Source: Ogataea parapolymorpha DL-1 (Eukaryota > Ascomycota > Pichiomycetes > Pichiales > Pichiaceae). Taken from it: a stretch of 64,000 nt of DNA. The stretch lies in assembly GCF_000187245.1 (NCBI RefSeq), contig NC_027863.1, positions 618,735-682,734 on the forward strand, read 5' to 3'. This document shows, piece by piece, positions 63,560 through 64,000 of the stretch; the stretch's first letter is position 1, and each line of letters opens with the position of its first letter. The translations under genes were made by a program, and so were the position numbers. Below the pieces are notes generated by a model that was given only the letters and a program-made list of their open reading frames with translations, did not search any database and was not told the DNA's origin.

Positions 63560-64000
63560 CTAGCCATTTTTATTTTCGCCCCGCCTAAAACTGAACAGTC
63601 CCGACAAATACTTGCGATCTTCGTCTTTAATTCTGCTGAACAGGTTCCGAATCACGTTTGTTCGGACCAGGCTAGAGCCGACGTGTTTGGGCTCGAAAAA
63701 GTTAAATAATTCGTCGTCGGTCCCGCGATCAAATATCTTGTAGGCATTAGTGGCCCGGAAAGCCGCAACAAACGGATTCCCGAACTGCTCGATCTCGTTC
63801 GCAAACGAGCTCAGCTGCTGCACATTTTCCAGCTTGGACGTGCTGCGGAAGTTGTCGTACTTGATGCTCGAGAGCATCCCGATTAGGTAATCCTCAAAGT
63901 TGTACCGGATAAAGTCGTCGCCGCCCCGGTACGACTGCGATTCCATCGGGCTGTTTGCCAGCGACAGGCTCACGTCGTCTGCGGCTAGCACCTCGTCGCT
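63560..64000 (-). CDS. AVL9: Avl9 family (DENN-related), 3' part
   Basis: C-terminal 147 residues of a gene that runs off the window end (frame open to 64000). The stretch FEDYLIGMLSSIKYDNF and the motif YKIFDRGTDDELFNFFEPKHVGSS resemble the conserved Avl9 C-terminus (W...T.NF.I...DDE..D..EPKHP). Family role: DENN-type protein of late-secretory vesicle traffic. Assignment rests on these motifs only; the catalytic or DENN core lies outside the window. Confidence 0.6.
   Translation of the reverse strand, partial: SDEVLAADDVSLSLANSPMESQSYRGGDDFIRYNFEDYLIGMLSSIKYDNFRSTSKLENVQQLSSFANEIEQFGNPFVAAFRATNAYKIFDRGTDDELFNFFEPKHVGSSLVRTNVIRNLFSRIKDEDRKYLSGLFSFRRGENKNG

Noticed and set aside
1..64000. Transposons, LTRs, CRISPR arrays, prophage, centromere or telomere repeats
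   Set aside because: None seen: no long direct repeats, no transposase or reverse-transcriptase motifs, no arrays. The region is ordinary nuclear DNA of a yeast.

Overview
The window is nuclear chromosomal DNA of a budding yeast. It is gene-dense, moderately GC-rich and has almost no introns. The gene set (QCR2, ERG7, SCC2, SEC10, TAO3, NIC96, RIM101 and others) is that of the Saccharomycotina. A nuclear complex I 30-kDa subunit and a molybdenum-cofactor (mARC-type) enzyme rule out Saccharomyces. CTG codons sit at invariant leucines of the Na+ ATPase, so CUG reads as Leu and a CUG-Ser yeast is unlikely. Together these point to the Pichiaceae, most likely an Ogataea (Hansenula) polymorpha-type methylotroph. 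The genus is an inference from memory of gene content, not a database match.

Layout. 0-5.7 kb: 3' part of DOA1, URA6, QCR2, mitochondrial uS14m, a small putative mitochondrial protein, an intronless tRNA-Phe(GAA) and a Laa2-like gene. 5.7-15.5 kb: five minus-strand genes in tandem (ERG7, ULA1, an SPX-RING ubiquitin ligase, a tricalbin, a mARC-like MOSC protein). 15.6-20.4 kb: a large poorly recognised protein, possibly Sok1/Tcp11-like, and a small zinc-cluster regulator. 20.4-28.6 kb: SPC19, RAV2, SCC2 and SEC10. 28.9-37.2 kb: a stand-alone eEF1B-gamma/GST-type protein, the sodium pump ENA1 with an 800-bp promoter, a Pho85-type cyclin, CDC1 and a membrane-anchored acyl-CoA-synthetase-like protein without the ATP-binding loop. 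37.2-49.2 kb: a CocE/NonD-type hydrolase, the 2473-residue TAO3/PAG1, the complex I subunit and END3. 49.4-54.6 kb: VPH2, GEP3 and NIC96. 54.6-64 kb: eight consecutive minus-strand genes, YPI1, RIM101, a WSC sensor, MDG1/CRP1, RHB1, an ECM3-type carrier, an XBP1-like repressor and the 3' part of AVL9.

Three introns are read directly from the sequence (SCC2, YPI1, MDG1/CRP1). They are 34, 40 and 47 nt long and all have exactly 8 nt between the branch-point A and the end of the intron. Two of them hide the true start codon of their gene.

Shared themes. Ion and pH physiology recurs: ENA1, RIM101, RAV2 and VPH2 (V-ATPase assembly), YPI1 (phosphatase inhibitor) and a WSC wall sensor. Three GCCAAG motifs lie upstream of ENA1 and a CCAAGAAA motif lies upstream of RIM101, which suggests a direct Rim101-ENA1 link and autoregulation. 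Packing is tight: several convergent pairs touch or overlap at their stop codons, and two divergent pairs have only 46 and 52 bp between start codons.
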